Assembly: GCF_028554725.1 (NCBI RefSeq) | Contig: NC_071672.1 | Location: 4,230,001-4,294,000, forward strand | Length of the DNA stretch: 64,000 bases | DNA from: Zeugodacus cucurbitae | Taxonomy: Eukaryota > Arthropoda > Insecta > Diptera > Tephritidae | Direction of reading: 5' to 3' | Shown: in pieces, positions 11,825 to 26,000 of the stretch | Layout of the letters: every line of letters starts with the position of its first letter | Numbering within the stretch: the stretch's first letter is position 1 | Made by a program: the position numbers and the translations under genes | Notes under the pieces: generated by a model | The model's input: the letters and a program-made list of their open reading frames with translations, nothing else | What the model was told of the DNA's origin: nothing | Databases searched by the model: none

Positions 11825-12680
11825 AATATTTTTTATTCATTTATATAATATTTTTTATACTATATAAATTTGTATAATGATATTTTCAATATTTGAAAAT
11901 TAAGTACACGACATATACAAAATGCAAAGAAGAACGAAATCGCGACAATAAATAATTATGAAATTTCTTCTACTATGATCGATTAAAAAATTTACTTCAT
12001 TTCATTTAAATTTCATATTATTGTATTATTTATTGTGGTCTTATTCGGACTATGGGAATTTGTATCTTATCGTGATAAAGAATTTTCGTTCTCTATACAT
12101 ATATAATATAATTATTAATGTAAGGACGATGTTTCTTCTTGTATTTGTTAAACTTTCAAATAATATCATTTTTTATACATTTTACTTTATTTCAATGCAT
12201 ATAGTGTATATATCTTTTTTTAAGAGTATATACGTTTTTCTTTTGACTTGAAATTAATAATTTCAATTCAATTATTTTTCATTTTATTTCATATATGATA
12301 TGAAAGTATTCGAGCGTAATAATATAAATATTTAACTTTATTGAATTTTATTCTTTACCCACATATATTTTATGTGAATAGAAGAACAAACCCCAAAAAA
12401 AGTTAAATTAAAAAAAACGACTACATTATGTTAGGTATAGAAGAATAATCTCAATTAATAACATTTCATTATTAACAAAATTATTTCTATTTCAACCAAC
12501 TGTAGCAAACCAGGAATAATCTTTTTTGCTCTCATTTATATATTACACTTAAATACTTTTATATTTATATGAAAATAATTTTCATATAAGTACTAAGTAT
12601 GCAATTTCATACAAGTATTAAAATTTTCATACAAGTACTAATGTCAAAGTTTCATACAACATATATGTTTTCTGCCACGT
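11825..12680 (-). other. ETS: 5' external transcribed spacer (ETS)
   Basis: About 855 bp of AT-rich sequence runs from the 18S 5' end to the candidate promoter. The length is close to the 5' ETS of Drosophila melanogaster (about 864 nt). It is repeated nearly unchanged at 16,659-17,514. A 76-residue frame at 12,021-12,251 is conserved only because the whole segment is duplicated. Confidence 0.75.
12567..12660. repeat. Perfect 21-bp palindrome and spacer modules in reverse orientation
   Basis: ATATGAAAAT-A-ATTTTCATAT occupies 12,567-12,587. To its right, ATTTCATACAAGTAT and TTTTCATACAAGTACTAA (about 12,603-12,640) are spacer module sequence in inverted orientation relative to the main array. 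The same arrangement recurs near 17,401-17,490. Confidence 0.7.
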
Positions 12681-12735
12681 ACACCTCACCAACCCGAAAT
12701 CGTATGGAAAAAATCTTTTTAACCATATAAAAGTT
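12655..12735 (-). promoter_or_regulatory. Candidate RNA polymerase I promoter
   Basis: A pocket of mixed base composition (TTCTGCCACGTACACCTCACC near 12,670 and CCCGAAATCGTATGG near 12,693) stands out in spacer that is otherwise more than 80% A+T. It lies about 850-870 bp upstream of 18S, the distance expected from the fly ETS. It is duplicated at 17,489-17,570. No fly-wide promoter consensus is available for confirmation, so this call rests on position and composition. Confidence 0.4.
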
Positions 12736-12847
12736 TTAAATTCATATATACACAAGTAATTTATATCATTTTCTACGAGCATTATGCTTATAAGAAATAC
12801 TACAACATCAAAAATAGCTTAACATTTATTTTTTTTTTTAATTTTTT
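12736..12847. other. Unique spacer between promoter and repeat array
   Basis: AT-rich sequence without repeats of the array type, duplicated at 17,571-17,681. Nothing else is visible. Confidence 0.5.
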
Positions 12848-15800
12848 GTACTTATATGAAAATTAGTATCTATATGAAAATTAATTAGTATTTATATGAA
12901 ATTTATTAAGTATTTATATGAAAATTAATTAGTATTTATCTGAAAATTAATTATTTGTATGAATTCATACAATTAGTATTTATATGAAAATTAATTAGTA
13001 CTTATATGAAAATTATTTACTTGTATGAATTCATAAACTTTGTATCTATATGAAAATTATTTAGCATTTATATGAAAATTGATTACTTGTATGAATTCAT
13101 AAACTTAGTATCTATATGAAAATTATTTAGTATTTCTATGAAAATTTTTTACTTGTATGAATTCATAAACTTAGTACCTATATGAAAATTATTTAGTATT
13201 TATATGAAAATTATTTAGTATTTATATGAAAATTTTTAACTTGTATGAATTCATAAACTTAGTATCTATATGAAAATTATTTAGTATTTATATGAAAATT
13301 TTTTACTTGTATGAATTCATAAACTTAGTATCTATATGAAAATTATTTAGTATTTATATGAAAATTTTTTACTTGTATGAATTCATAAACTTAGTATCTA
13401 TATGCAAATTATTTAGTATTTATATGAAAATTATTTACTTGTATGAATTCATAAACTTAGAACCTATATGAAAATTATTTAGTATTTATATGAAAATTAT
13501 TTAGTATTTATATGAAAATTTTTTACTTGTATGAATTCATAAACTTAGTATCTATATGAAAATTAATTAGTATTTATATGAAAATTAATTACTTGTATGA
13601 ATTCATACAATTAGTATTTAAATGAAAATTAATTAGTACTTATACGAAAATTATTTACTTGTATGAATTCATAAACTTAGTATCTATATGAAAATTATTT
13701 AGTATTTCTATGAAATTTTTTTACTTGTATGAATTCATAAACTTAGTACCTATATGAAAATTACTTAGTATCTATATGAAAATTATTTAGTATTTATATG
13801 AAAATTATTTAGTATTTATATGAAAATTTTTTACTTGTATGAATTCATAAACTTAGTACCTATATGAAAATTATTTAGTATTTATATGAAAATTATTTAC
13901 TTGTATGAATTCATAAACTTAGTATCTATATGAAAATTATTTAGTATTTATATGAAAATTTTTAACTTGTATGAATTCATAAACTTAGTATCTATATGAA
14001 AATTATTTAGTATATATATGAACATTTTTAACTTGTATGAATTCATAAACTTAGTATATATATGAAAATTATTTAGTATTTATATGAAAATTTTTAACTT
14101 GTATGAATTCATAAACTTAGTATCTATATGAAAATTATTTAGTATTTATATGAAAATTTTTAACTTGTATGAATTCATAAACTTAGTATCTATATGAAAA
14201 TTATATAGTATTTATATGAAAATTTTTAACTTGTATGAATTCATAAACTTAGTATCTATATGAAAATTATTTAGTATATATATGAAAATTTTTAACTTGT
14301 ATGAATTCATAAACTTAGTATCTATATGAAAATTATTTAGTATTAATATGAAAATTTTTAACTTGTATGAATTCATAAACTTAGTATCTATATGAAAATT
14401 ATTTAGTATATATATGAAAATTTTTAACTTGTATGAATTCATAAACTTAGTATCTATATGAAAATTATTTAGTATTTATATGAAAATTATTTACTTGTAT
14501 GAATTCATAAACTTAGTATCTATATGAAAATTATTTAGTATTTATATGAAAATTTTTAACTTGTATGAATTCATAAGCTTAGTATCTATATGAAAATTAT
14601 TTAGTATTTATATGAAAATTTTTAACTTGTATGAATTCATAAACTTAGTATCTATATGAAAATTATTTAGTATTTATATGAAAATTTTTAACTTGTATGA
14701 ATTCATAAACTTAGTATCTATATGAAAATTATTTAGTATATATATGAAAATTTTTAACTTGTATGAATTCATAAACTTAGTATCTATATGAAAATTATTT
14801 AGTATTTATATGAACATTTTTTACTTGTATGAATTCATAAACTTAGTATCTATATGAAAATTATTTAGTATTTATATGAAAATTTTTTACTTGTATGAAT
14901 TCATAAACTTAATATCTATATGAAAATTATTTAGTATTTATATGAAAATTTTTTACTTGTATGAATTCATAAACTTAATATCTATATGAAAATTATTTAG
15001 TATATATATGAAAATTTTTTACTTGTATGAATTCATAAACTTAGTACCTATATGAAAATTATTTAGTATCTATATGAAAATTATTTAGTATTTCTATGAA
15101 AATTTTTTTCTTGTAAGAATTCATAAACTTAGTACCTATATGAAAATTATTTAGTATCTATATGAAAATTAGTTAGTATTTATATGAAAATTATTTAGTA
15201 TTTAAATGAAAATTTTTAACTTGTATGAATTCACAAACTTAGTATCTATATGAAAATTATTTAGTATTTATATGAAAATTTTTTACTTGTATGAATTCAT
15301 AAACTTAGTATCTATATGAAAATTATTTAGTATTTATATGAAAATTATTTACTTGTATGAATTCATAAACTTTGTACCTATATGAAAATTATTTAGTATT
15401 TATATGAAAATTTTTAACTTGTATGAATTCATAAACTTAGTATCTATATGAAAATTATTTAGTATTTATATGAAAATTTTTAACTTGTATTAATTCATAA
15501 ACTTAGTATCTATATGAAGATTATTTAGTATATATATGAAAATTATTTAGTATATATATGAAAATTTTTAACTTGTATGAATTCATAAACTTAGTATATA
15601 TATGAAAATTATTTAGTATTTATATGAAAATTTTTTACTTGTATGAATTCATAAACTTAGTATCTATATGAAAATTATTTAGTATTTATATGAAAATTTT
15701 TTACTTGTATGAATTCATAAACTTAGTATCTATATGAAAATTATTTAGTATTTATATGAAAATTTTTTACTTGTATGAATTCATAAACTTAGTATCTATA

Positions 15801-16436
15801 TGAAAATTATTTAGTATATATATGAAAATTTTTTACTTGTATGAATTCATAAACTTAGTACCTATATGAAAATTATTTAGTATCTATATGAAAATTATTT
15901 AGTATTTCTATGAAAATTTTTTTCTTGTATGAATTCATAAACTTAGTACCTATATGAAAATTATTTAGTATCTATATGAAAATTACTTAGTATTTATATG
16001 AAAATTATTTAGTATTTATATGAAAATTTTTAACTTGTATGAATTCACAAACTTAGTATCTATATGAAAATTATTTAGTATTGATATGAAAATTTTTAAC
16101 TTGTATGAATTCATAAACTTAGTATCTATATGAAAATTATTTAGTATATATATGAAAATTTTTAACTTGTATGAATTCATAAACTTAGTATCTATATGAA
16201 AATTATTTAGTATTTATATGAAAATTTTTAACTTGTATGAATTCATAAACTTAGTATCTATATGAAAATTATTTAGTATATATATGAAAATTTTTAACTT
16301 GTATGAATTCATAAACTTAGTATCTATATGAAAATTATTTAGTATTTATATGAACATTTTTTACTTGTATGAATTCATAAACTTAGTATCTATATGAAAA
16401 TTATTTAGTATTTATATGAAAATTTTTTACTTGTAT
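12848..16436. repeat. Intergenic spacer array, 22-bp modules in 66-bp units (first block)
   Basis: The array is built from three 22-bp modules: TATCTATATGAAAATTATTTAG, given here as TATCTATATG + AAAATTATTTAG; TATTTATATG + AAAATTTTTAAC; and TTGTATGAATTC + ATAAACTTAG. Together they form a 66-bp unit, with frequent insertion of an extra 22-bp module to give 88 bp. The third module holds the 12-bp palindrome TATGAATTCATA and an EcoRI site. The block ends sharply at 16,436 where 18S sequence begins. Confidence 0.95.
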
Positions 16437-16658
16437 GGTTTTAGCCTAATAAAAGCACACGTTCCAAAAGGTCCGTGTTTAATTTGCATGTATTAGCTCT
16501 AGAATTACCACAGTTATCCAAGTAACTGTTAACGATCTATGGAACCATAACTGATATAATGAGCCTTGTGCGGTTTCATTTTTAATTTGTTTGTACTTAG
16601 ACATGCATGGCTTAATCTTTGAGACAAGCATATAACTACTGGCAGGATCAACCAGAAT
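16437..16658 (-). pseudogene. Orphan 18S rRNA 5' fragment (222 bp) in the spacer
   Basis: The segment is identical or nearly so to 11,603-11,824, the first 222 nt of 18S, and is joined at 16,436/16,437 directly to array sequence (TTGTAT then GGTTTTAG). It is followed by a full copy of the ETS and promoter. The offset between the two copies is 4,834 bp. It cannot make functional 18S. Confidence 0.95.
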
Positions 16659-17514
16659 AATATTTTTTATTCATTTATATAATATTTTTTATACTATATA
16701 AATTTGTATAATGATATTTTCAATATTTGAAAATTAAGTACACGACATATACAAAATGCAAAGAAGAACGAAATCGCGACAATAAATAATTATGAAATTT
16801 CTTCTACTATGATCGATTAAAAAATTTACTTCATTTCATTTAAATTTCATATTATTGTATTATTTATTGTGGTCTTATTCGGACTATGGGAATTTGTATC
16901 TTATCGTGATAAAGAATTTTCGTTCTCTATACATATATAATATAATTATTAATGTAAGGACGATGTTTCTTCTTGTATTTGTTAAACTTTCAAATAATAT
17001 CATTTTTTATACATTTTACTTTATTTCAATGCATATAGTGTATATATCTTTTTTTAAGAGTATATACGTTTTTCTTTTGACTTGAAATTAATAATTTCAA
17101 TTCAATTATTTTTCATTTTATTTCATATATGATATGAAAGTATTCGAGCGTAATAATATAAATATTTAACTTTATTGAATTTTATTCTTTACCCACATAT
17201 ATTTTATGTGAATAGAAGAACAAACCCCAAAAAAAGTTAAATTAAAAAAAAACGACTACATTATGTTAGGTATAGAAGAATAATCTCAATTAATAACATT
17301 TCATTATTAACAAAATTATTTCTATTTCAACCAACTGTAGCAAACCAGGAATAATCTTTTTTGCTCTCATTTATATATTACACTTAAATACTTTTATATT
17401 TATATGAAAATAATTTTCATATAAGTACTAAGTATGCAATTTCATACAAGTATTAAAATTTTCATACAAGTACTAATGTCAAAGTTTCATACAACATATA
17501 TGTTTTCTGCCACG
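16659..17514 (-). other. Duplicated ETS
   Basis: A near-exact copy of 11,825-12,680, differing by at least one A in a poly-A run near 17,245. It lies between the orphan 18S start and the second candidate promoter. Confidence 0.85.
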
Positions 17515-17570
17515 TACACCTCACCAACCCGAAATCGTATGGAAAAAATCTTTTTAACCATATAAAAGTT
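17489..17570 (-). promoter_or_regulatory. Duplicated candidate Pol I (spacer) promoter
   Basis: An exact copy of the mixed-composition pocket at 12,655-12,735. If the first is the gene promoter, this one acts as a spacer promoter about 4.8 kb upstream, reading toward the orphan 18S start and then the true unit. Confidence 0.4.
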
Positions 17571-19067
17571 TTAAATTCATATATACACAAGTAATTTATA
17601 TCATTTTCTACGAGCATTATGCTTATAAGAAATACTACAACATCAAAAATAGCTTAACATTTATTTTTTTTTTAATTTTTTGTACTTATATGAAAATTAG
17701 TATCTATATGAAAATTAATTAGTATTTATATGAAATTTATTAAGTATTTATATGAAAATTAATTAGTATTTATCTGAAAATTAATTATTTGTATGAATTC
17801 ATACAATTAGTATTTATATGAAAATTAATTAGTACTTATATGAAAATTATTTACTTGTATGAATTCATAAACTTTGTATCTATATGAAAATTATTTAGCA
17901 TTTATATGAAAATTGATTACTTGTATGAATTCATAAACTTAGTATCTATATGAAAATTATTTAGTATTTCTATGAAAATTTTTTACTTGTATGAATTCAT
18001 AAACTTAGTACCTATATGAAAATTATTTAGTATTTATATGAAAATTATTTAGTATTTATATGAAAATTTTTAACTTGTATGAATTCATAAACTTAGTATC
18101 TATATGAAAATTATTTAGTATTTATATGAAAATTTTTTACTTGTATGAATTCATAAACTTAGTATCTATATGAAAATTATTTAGTATTTATATGAAAATT
18201 TTTTACTTGTATGAATTCATAAACTTAGTATCTATATGCAAATTATTTAGTATTTATATGAAAATTATTTACTTGTATGAATTCATAAACTTAGAACCTA
18301 TATGAAAATTATTTAGTATTTATATGAAAATTATTTAGTATTTATATGAAAATTTTTTACTTGTATGAATTCATAAACTTAGTATCTATATGAAAATTAA
18401 TTAGTATTTATATGAAAATTAATTACTTGTATGAATTCATACAATTAGTATTTAAATGAAAATTAATTAGTACTTATACGAAAATTATTTACTTGTATGA
18501 ATTCATAAACTTAGTATCTATATGAAAATTATTTAGTATTTCTATGAAATTTTTTTACTTGTATGAATTCATAAACTTAGTACCTATATGAAAATTACTT
18601 AGTATCTATATGAAAATTATTTAGTATTTATATGAAAATTATTTAGTATTTATATGAAAATTTTTTACTTGTATGAATTCATAAACTTAGTACCTATATG
18701 AAAATTATTTAGTATTTATATGAAAATTATTTACTTGTATGAATTCATAAACTTAGTATCTATATGAAAATTATTTAGTATTTATATGAAAATTTTTAAC
18801 TTGTATGAATTCATAAACTTAGTATCTATATGAAAATTATTTAGTATATATATGAAAATTATTTAGTATATATATGAACATTTTTAACTTGTATGAATTC
18901 ATAAACTTAGTATATATATGAAAATTATTTAGTATTTATATGAAAATTTTTAACTTGTATGAATTCATAAACTTAGTATCTATATGAAAATTATTTAGTA
19001 TTTATATGAAAATTTTTAACTTGTATGAATTCATAAACTTAGTATCTATATGAAAATTATTTAGTAT

Positions 19068-22000
19068 TTATATGAAAATTTTTAACTTGTATGAATTCAT
19101 AAACTTAGTATCTATATGAAAATTATTTAGTATATATATGAAAATTTTTAACTTGTATGAATTCATAAACTTAGTATCTATATGAAAATTATTTAGTATT
19201 GATATGAAAATTTTTAACTTGTATGAATTCATAAACTTAGTATCTATATGAAAATTATTTAGTATATATATGAAAATTTTTAACTTGTATGAATTCATAA
19301 ACTTAGTATCTATATGAAAATTATTTAGTATTTATATGAAAATTATTTACTTGTATGAATTCATAAACTTAGTATCTATATGAAAATTATTTAGTATTTA
19401 TATGAAAATTTTTAACTTGTATGAATTCATAAACTTAGTATCTATATGAAAATTATTTAGTATTTATATGAAAATTTTTAACTTGTATGAATTCATAAAC
19501 TTAGTATCTATATGAAAATTATTTAGTATTTATATGAAAATTTTTAACTTGTATGAATTCATAAACTTAGTATCTATATGAAAATTATTTAGTATATATA
19601 TGAAAATTTTTAACTTGTATGAATTCATAAACTTAGTATCTATATGAAAATTATTTAGTATTTATATGAACATTTTTTACTTGTATGAATTCATAAACTT
19701 AGTATCTATATGAAAATTATTTAGTATTTATATGAAAATTTTTTACTTGTATGAATTCATAAACTTAATATCTATATGAAAATTATTTAGTATTTATATG
19801 AAAATTTTTTACTTGTATGAATTCATAAACTTAATATCTATATGAAAATTATTTAGTATATATATGAAAATTTTTTACTTGTATGAATTCATAAACTTAG
19901 TACCTATATGAAAATTATTTAGTATCTATATGAAAATTATTTAGTATTTCTATGAAAATTTTTTTCTTGTAAGAATTCATAAACTTAGTACCTATATGAA
20001 AATTATTTAGTATCTATATGAAAATTAGTTAGTATATATATGAAAATTATTTAGTATTTAAATGAAAATTTTTAACTTGTATGAATTCACAAACTTAGTA
20101 TCTATATGAAAATTATTTAGTATTTATATGAAAATTTTTTACTTGTATGAATTCATAAACTTAGTATCTATATGAAAATTATTTAGTATTTATATGAAAA
20201 TTATTTACTTGTATGAATTCATAAACTTTGTACCTATATGAAAATTATTTAGTATTTATATGAAAATTTTTAACTTGTATGAATTCATAAACTTAGTATC
20301 TATATGAAAATTATTTAGTATTTATATGAAAATTTTTAACTTGTATTAATTCATAAACTTAGTATCTATATGAAGATTATTTAGTATATATATGAAAATT
20401 ATTTAGTATATATATGAAAATTTTTAACTTGTATGAATTCATAAACTTAGTATATATATGAAAATTATTTAGTATTTATATGAAAATTTTTTACTTGTAT
20501 GAATTCATAAACTTAGTATCTATATGAAAATTATTTAGTATTTATATGAAAATTTTTTACTTGTATGAATTCATAAACTTAGTATCTATATGAAAATTAT
20601 TTAGTATTTATATGAAAATTTTTTACTTGTATGAATTCATAAACTTAGTATCTATATGAAAATTATTTAGTATATATATGAAAATTTTTTACTTGTATGA
20701 ATTCATAAACTTAGTACCTATATGAAAATTATTTAGTATCTATATGAAAATTATTTAGTATTTCTATGAAAATTTTTTTCTTGTATGAATTCATAAACTT
20801 AGTTCCTATATGAAAATTATTTAGTATCTATATGAAAATTACTTAGTATTTATATGAAAATTATTTAGTATTTATATGAAAATTTTTAACTTGTATGAAT
20901 TCACAAACTTAGTATCTATATGAAAATTATTTAGTATTGATATGAAAATTTTTAACTTGTATGAATTCATAAACTTAGTATCTATATGAAAATTATTTAG
21001 TATATATATGAAAATTTTTAACTTGTATGAATTCATAAACTTAGTATCTATATGAAAATTATTTAGTATTTATATGAAAATTTTTAACTTGTATGAATTC
21101 ATAAACTTAGTATCTATATGAAAATTATTTAGTATATATATGAAAATTTTTAACTTGTATGAATTCATAAACTTAGTATCTATATGAAAATTATTTAGTA
21201 TTGATATGAAAATTTTTAACTTGTATGAATTCATAAACTTAGTATCTATATGAAAATTATTTAGTATATATATGAAAATTTTTAACTTGTATGAATTCAT
21301 AAACTTAGTATCTATATGAAAATTATTTAGTATTTATATGAAAATTATTTACTTGTATGAATTCATAAACTTAGTATCTATATGAAAATTATTTAGTATT
21401 TATATGAAAATTTTTAACTTGTATGAATTCATAAACTTAGTATCTATATGAAAATTATTTAGTATTTATATGAAAATTTTTAACTTGTATGAATTCATAA
21501 ACTTAGTATCTATATGAAAATTATTTAGTATTTATATGAAAATTTTTAACTTGTATGAATTCATAAACTTAGTATCTATATGAAAATTATTTAGTATATA
21601 TATGAAAATTTTTAACTTGTATGAATTCATAAACTTAGTATCTATATGAAAATTATTTAGTATTTATATGAACATTTTTTACTTGTATGAATTCATAAAC
21701 TTAGTATCTATATGAAAATTATTTAGTATTTATATGAAAATTTTTTACTTGTATGAATTCATAAACTTAATATCTATATGAAAATTATTTAGTATTTATA
21801 TGAAAATTTTTTACTTGTATGAATTCATAAACTTAATATCTATATGAAAATTATTTAGTATATATATGAAAATTTTTTACTTGTATGAATTCATAAACTT
21901 AGTACCTATATGAAAATTATTTAGTATCTATATGAAAATTATTTAGTATTTCTATGAAAATTTTTTTCTTGTAAGAATTCATAAACTTAGTACCTATATG

Positions 22001-23070
22001 AAAATTATTTAGTATCTATATGAAAATTAGTTAGTATTTATATGAAAATTATTTAGTATTTAAATGAAAATTTTTAACTTGTATGAATTCACAAACTTAG
22101 TATCTATATGAAAATTATTTAGTATTTATATGAAAATTTTTTACTTGTATGAATTCATAAACTTAGTATCTATATGAAAATTATTTAGTATTTATATGAA
22201 AATTATTTACTTGTATGAATTCATAAACTTTGTACCTATATGAAAATTATTTAGTATTTATATGAAAATTTTTAACTTGTATGAATTCATAAACTTAGTA
22301 TCTATATGAAAATTATTTAGTATTTATATGAAAATTTTTAACTTGTATTAATTCATAAACTTAGTATCTATATGAAAATTATTTAGTATATATATGAAAA
22401 TTATTTAGTATACATATGAAAATTTTTAACTTGTATGAATTCATAAACTTAGTATATATATGAAAATTATTTAGTATTTATATGAAAATTTTTTACTTGT
22501 ATGAATTCATAAACTTAGTATCTATATGAAAATTATTTAGTATTTATATGAAAATTTTTTACTTGTATGAATTCATAAACTTAGTATCTATATGAAAATT
22601 ATTTAGTATTTATATGAAAATTTTTTACTTGTATGAATTCATAAACTTAGTATCTATATGAAAATTATTTAGTATATATATGAAAATTTTTTACTTGTAT
22701 GAATTCATAAACTTAGTACCTATATGAAAATTATTTAGTATCTATATGAAAATTATTTAGTATTTCTATGAAAATTTTTTTCTTGTATGAATTCATAAAC
22801 TTAGTACCTATATGAAAATTATTTAGTATCTATATGAAAATTACTTAGTATTTATATGAAAATTATTTAGTATTTATATGAAAATTTTTAACTTGTATGA
22901 ATTCACAAACTTAGTATCTATATGAAAATTATTTAGTATTTATATGAAAAGTTTTTACTTGTATGAATTCATAAACTTAGTATCTATATGAAAATTATTT
23001 AGTATCTATATGAAAATTTTTTACTTGTATGAGTTCATAAACTTAGTATCTATATGAAAATTATTTAGTA
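19068..23070. repeat. 2.0-kb segmental duplication in the spacer array
   Basis: Rare variants recur 2,002 bp apart: TTGTATTAATTC at about 20,340 and 22,342, and a 231-bp frame at 19,068 and 21,070. The ends are approximate because the array itself is repetitive. Confidence 0.7.
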
Positions 23071-26000
23071 TTTATATGAAAATTATTTACTTGTATGAAT
23101 TCATAAACTTAGTACCTATATGAAAATTATTTAGTATCTATATGAAAGTTATTTAGTATTTATATGAAAATTTTTAACTTGTATGAATTCATAAACTTAG
23201 TATCTATATGAAAATTTTTAACTTGTATGAATTCATAAACTTAGTATCTATATGAAAATTATTTAGTATTTATATGAAAATTTTTAACTTGTATGAATTC
23301 ATAAACTTAGTATCTATATGAAAATTATTTAGTATTTATATGAAAATTTTTAACTTGTATGAATTCATAAACTTAGTATCTATATGAAAATTATTTAGTA
23401 TTTATATGAAAATTTTTTACTTGTATGAATTCATAAACTTAGTATCTATATGAAAATTATTTAGTATATATATGAAAATTTTTTACTTGTATGAATTCAT
23501 AAATTTAGTACCTATATGAAAATTATTTAGTATCTATATGAAAATTATTTAGTATTTCTATGAAAATTTTTTTCTTGTATGAATTCATAAACTTAGTACC
23601 TATATGAAAATTATTTAGTATCTATATGAAAATTACTTAGTATTTATATGAAAATTATTTAGTATTTATATGAAAATTTTTAACTTGTATGAATTCACAA
23701 ACTTAGTATCTATATGAAAATTATTTAGTATTTATATGAAAATTTTTTACTTGTATGAATTCATAAACTTAGTATCTATATGAAAATTATTTAGTATTTA
23801 TATGAAAATTTTTTACTTGTATGAGTTCATAAACTTAGTATCTATATGAAAATTATTTAGTATTTATATGAAAATTATTTACTTGTATGAATTCATAAAC
23901 TTAGTACCTATATGAAAATTAATTAATATCTATATGAAAGTTATTTAGTATTTATATGAAAATTTTTAACTTGTATGAATTCATAAACTTAGTATCTATA
24001 TGAAAATTATTTAGTATCTATATGAAAATTACTTAGTATTTATATGAAAATTATTTAGTATTTATATGAAAATTTTTTACTTGTATGAATTCATAAACTT
24101 AGTATCTATATGAAAATTATTTAGTATATATATGAAAATTATTTAGTATATATATGAAAATTTTTAACTTGTATGAATTCATAAACTTAGTATATATATG
24201 AAAATTATTTAGTATTTATATGAAAATTTTTTACTTGTATGAATTCATAAACTTAGTATCTATATGAAAATTATTTAGTATTTATATGAAAATTTTTTAC
24301 TTGTATGAATTCATAAACTTAGTATCTATATGAAAATTATTTAGTATTTATATGAAAATTTTTTACTTGTATGAATTCATAAACTTAGTATCTATATGAA
24401 AATTATTTAGTATATATATGAAAATTTTTTACTTGTATGAATTCATAAACTTAGTACCTATATGAAAATTATTTAGTATCTATATGAAAATTATTTAGTA
24501 TTTCTATGAAAATTTTTTTCTTGTATGAATTCATAAACTTAGTACCTATATGAAAATTATTTAGTATCTATATGAAAATTACTTAGTATTTATATGAAAA
24601 TTATTTAGTATTTATATGAAAATTTTTAACTTGTATGAATTCACAAACTTAGTATCTATATGAAAATTATTTAGTATTTATATGAAAATTTTTTACTTGT
24701 ATGAATTCATAAACTTAGTATCTATATGAAAATTATTTAGTATTTATATGAAAATTTTTTACTTGTATGAGTTCATAAACTTAGTATCTATATGAAAATT
24801 ATTTAGTATTTATATGAAAATTATTTACTTGTATGAATTCATAAACTTAGTACCTATATGAAAATTATTTAGTATCTATATGAAAGTTATTTAGTATTTA
24901 TATGAAAATTTTTAACTTGTATGAATTCATAAACTTAGTATCTATATGAAAATTTTTAACTTGTATGAATTCATAAACTTAGTATCTATATGAAAATTAT
25001 TTAGTATTTATATGAAAATTTTTAACTTGTATGAATTCATAAACTTAGTATCTATATGAAAATTATTTAGTATTTATATGAAAATTTTTAACTTGTATGA
25101 ATTCATAAACTTAGTATCTATATGAAAATTATTTAGTATTTATATGAAAATTTTTTACTTGTATGAATTCATAAACTTAGTATCTTTATGAAAATTATTT
25201 AGTATATATATGAAAATTTTTTACTTGTATGAATTCATAAACTTAGTACCTATATGAAAATTATTTAGTATTTCTATGAAAATTTTTTACTTGTATGAAT
25301 TCATAAACTTAGTACCTATATGAAATTTATTTAGTATCTATATGAAAATTATTTAGTATTTATATGAAAATTTTTAACTTGTATGAATTCATAAACTTAG
25401 TATCTATATGAAAATTATTTAGTATTTATATGAAAATTTTTACTTGTATGAATTCATAAACTTAGTACCTATATGAAAATTATTTAGTATCTATATGAAA
25501 ATTATTTAGTATTTATATGAAAATTTTTTACTTGTATGAATTCATAAACTTAGTATCTATATGAAAATTATTTAGTATTTATATGAAAATTTTTTACTTG
25601 TATGAATTCATAAACTTAGTACCTATATGAAAATTATTTAGTATCTATATGAAAATTATTTAGTATTTATATGAAAATTATTTACTTGCATGAATTCATA
25701 AACTTAGTACCTATATGAAAATTATTTAGTATCTATATGAAAATTATTTAGTATTTATATGAAAATTTGTAACTTGTATGAATTCATAAACTTAGTATCT
25801 ATATGAAAATTATTTAGTATTTATATGAAAATTTTTAACTTGTATGAATTCATAAACTTAGTATCTATATGAAAATTATTTAGTATTCATATGAAAAATT
25901 TTTACTTGTATGAATTCATAAACTTAGTATCTATATGAAAATTATTTAGTATTTATATGAAAATTTTTTTACTTGTATGAATTCATAAACTTAGTATTTA

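Noticed and set aside
14212..14442. Open frames with 22-residue repeats in the spacer (also 19,068-19,298 and 21,070-21,300)
   Set aside because: They follow from the 66-bp repeat length being divisible by three. They have no start context and the protein pattern simply mirrors the DNA repeat.
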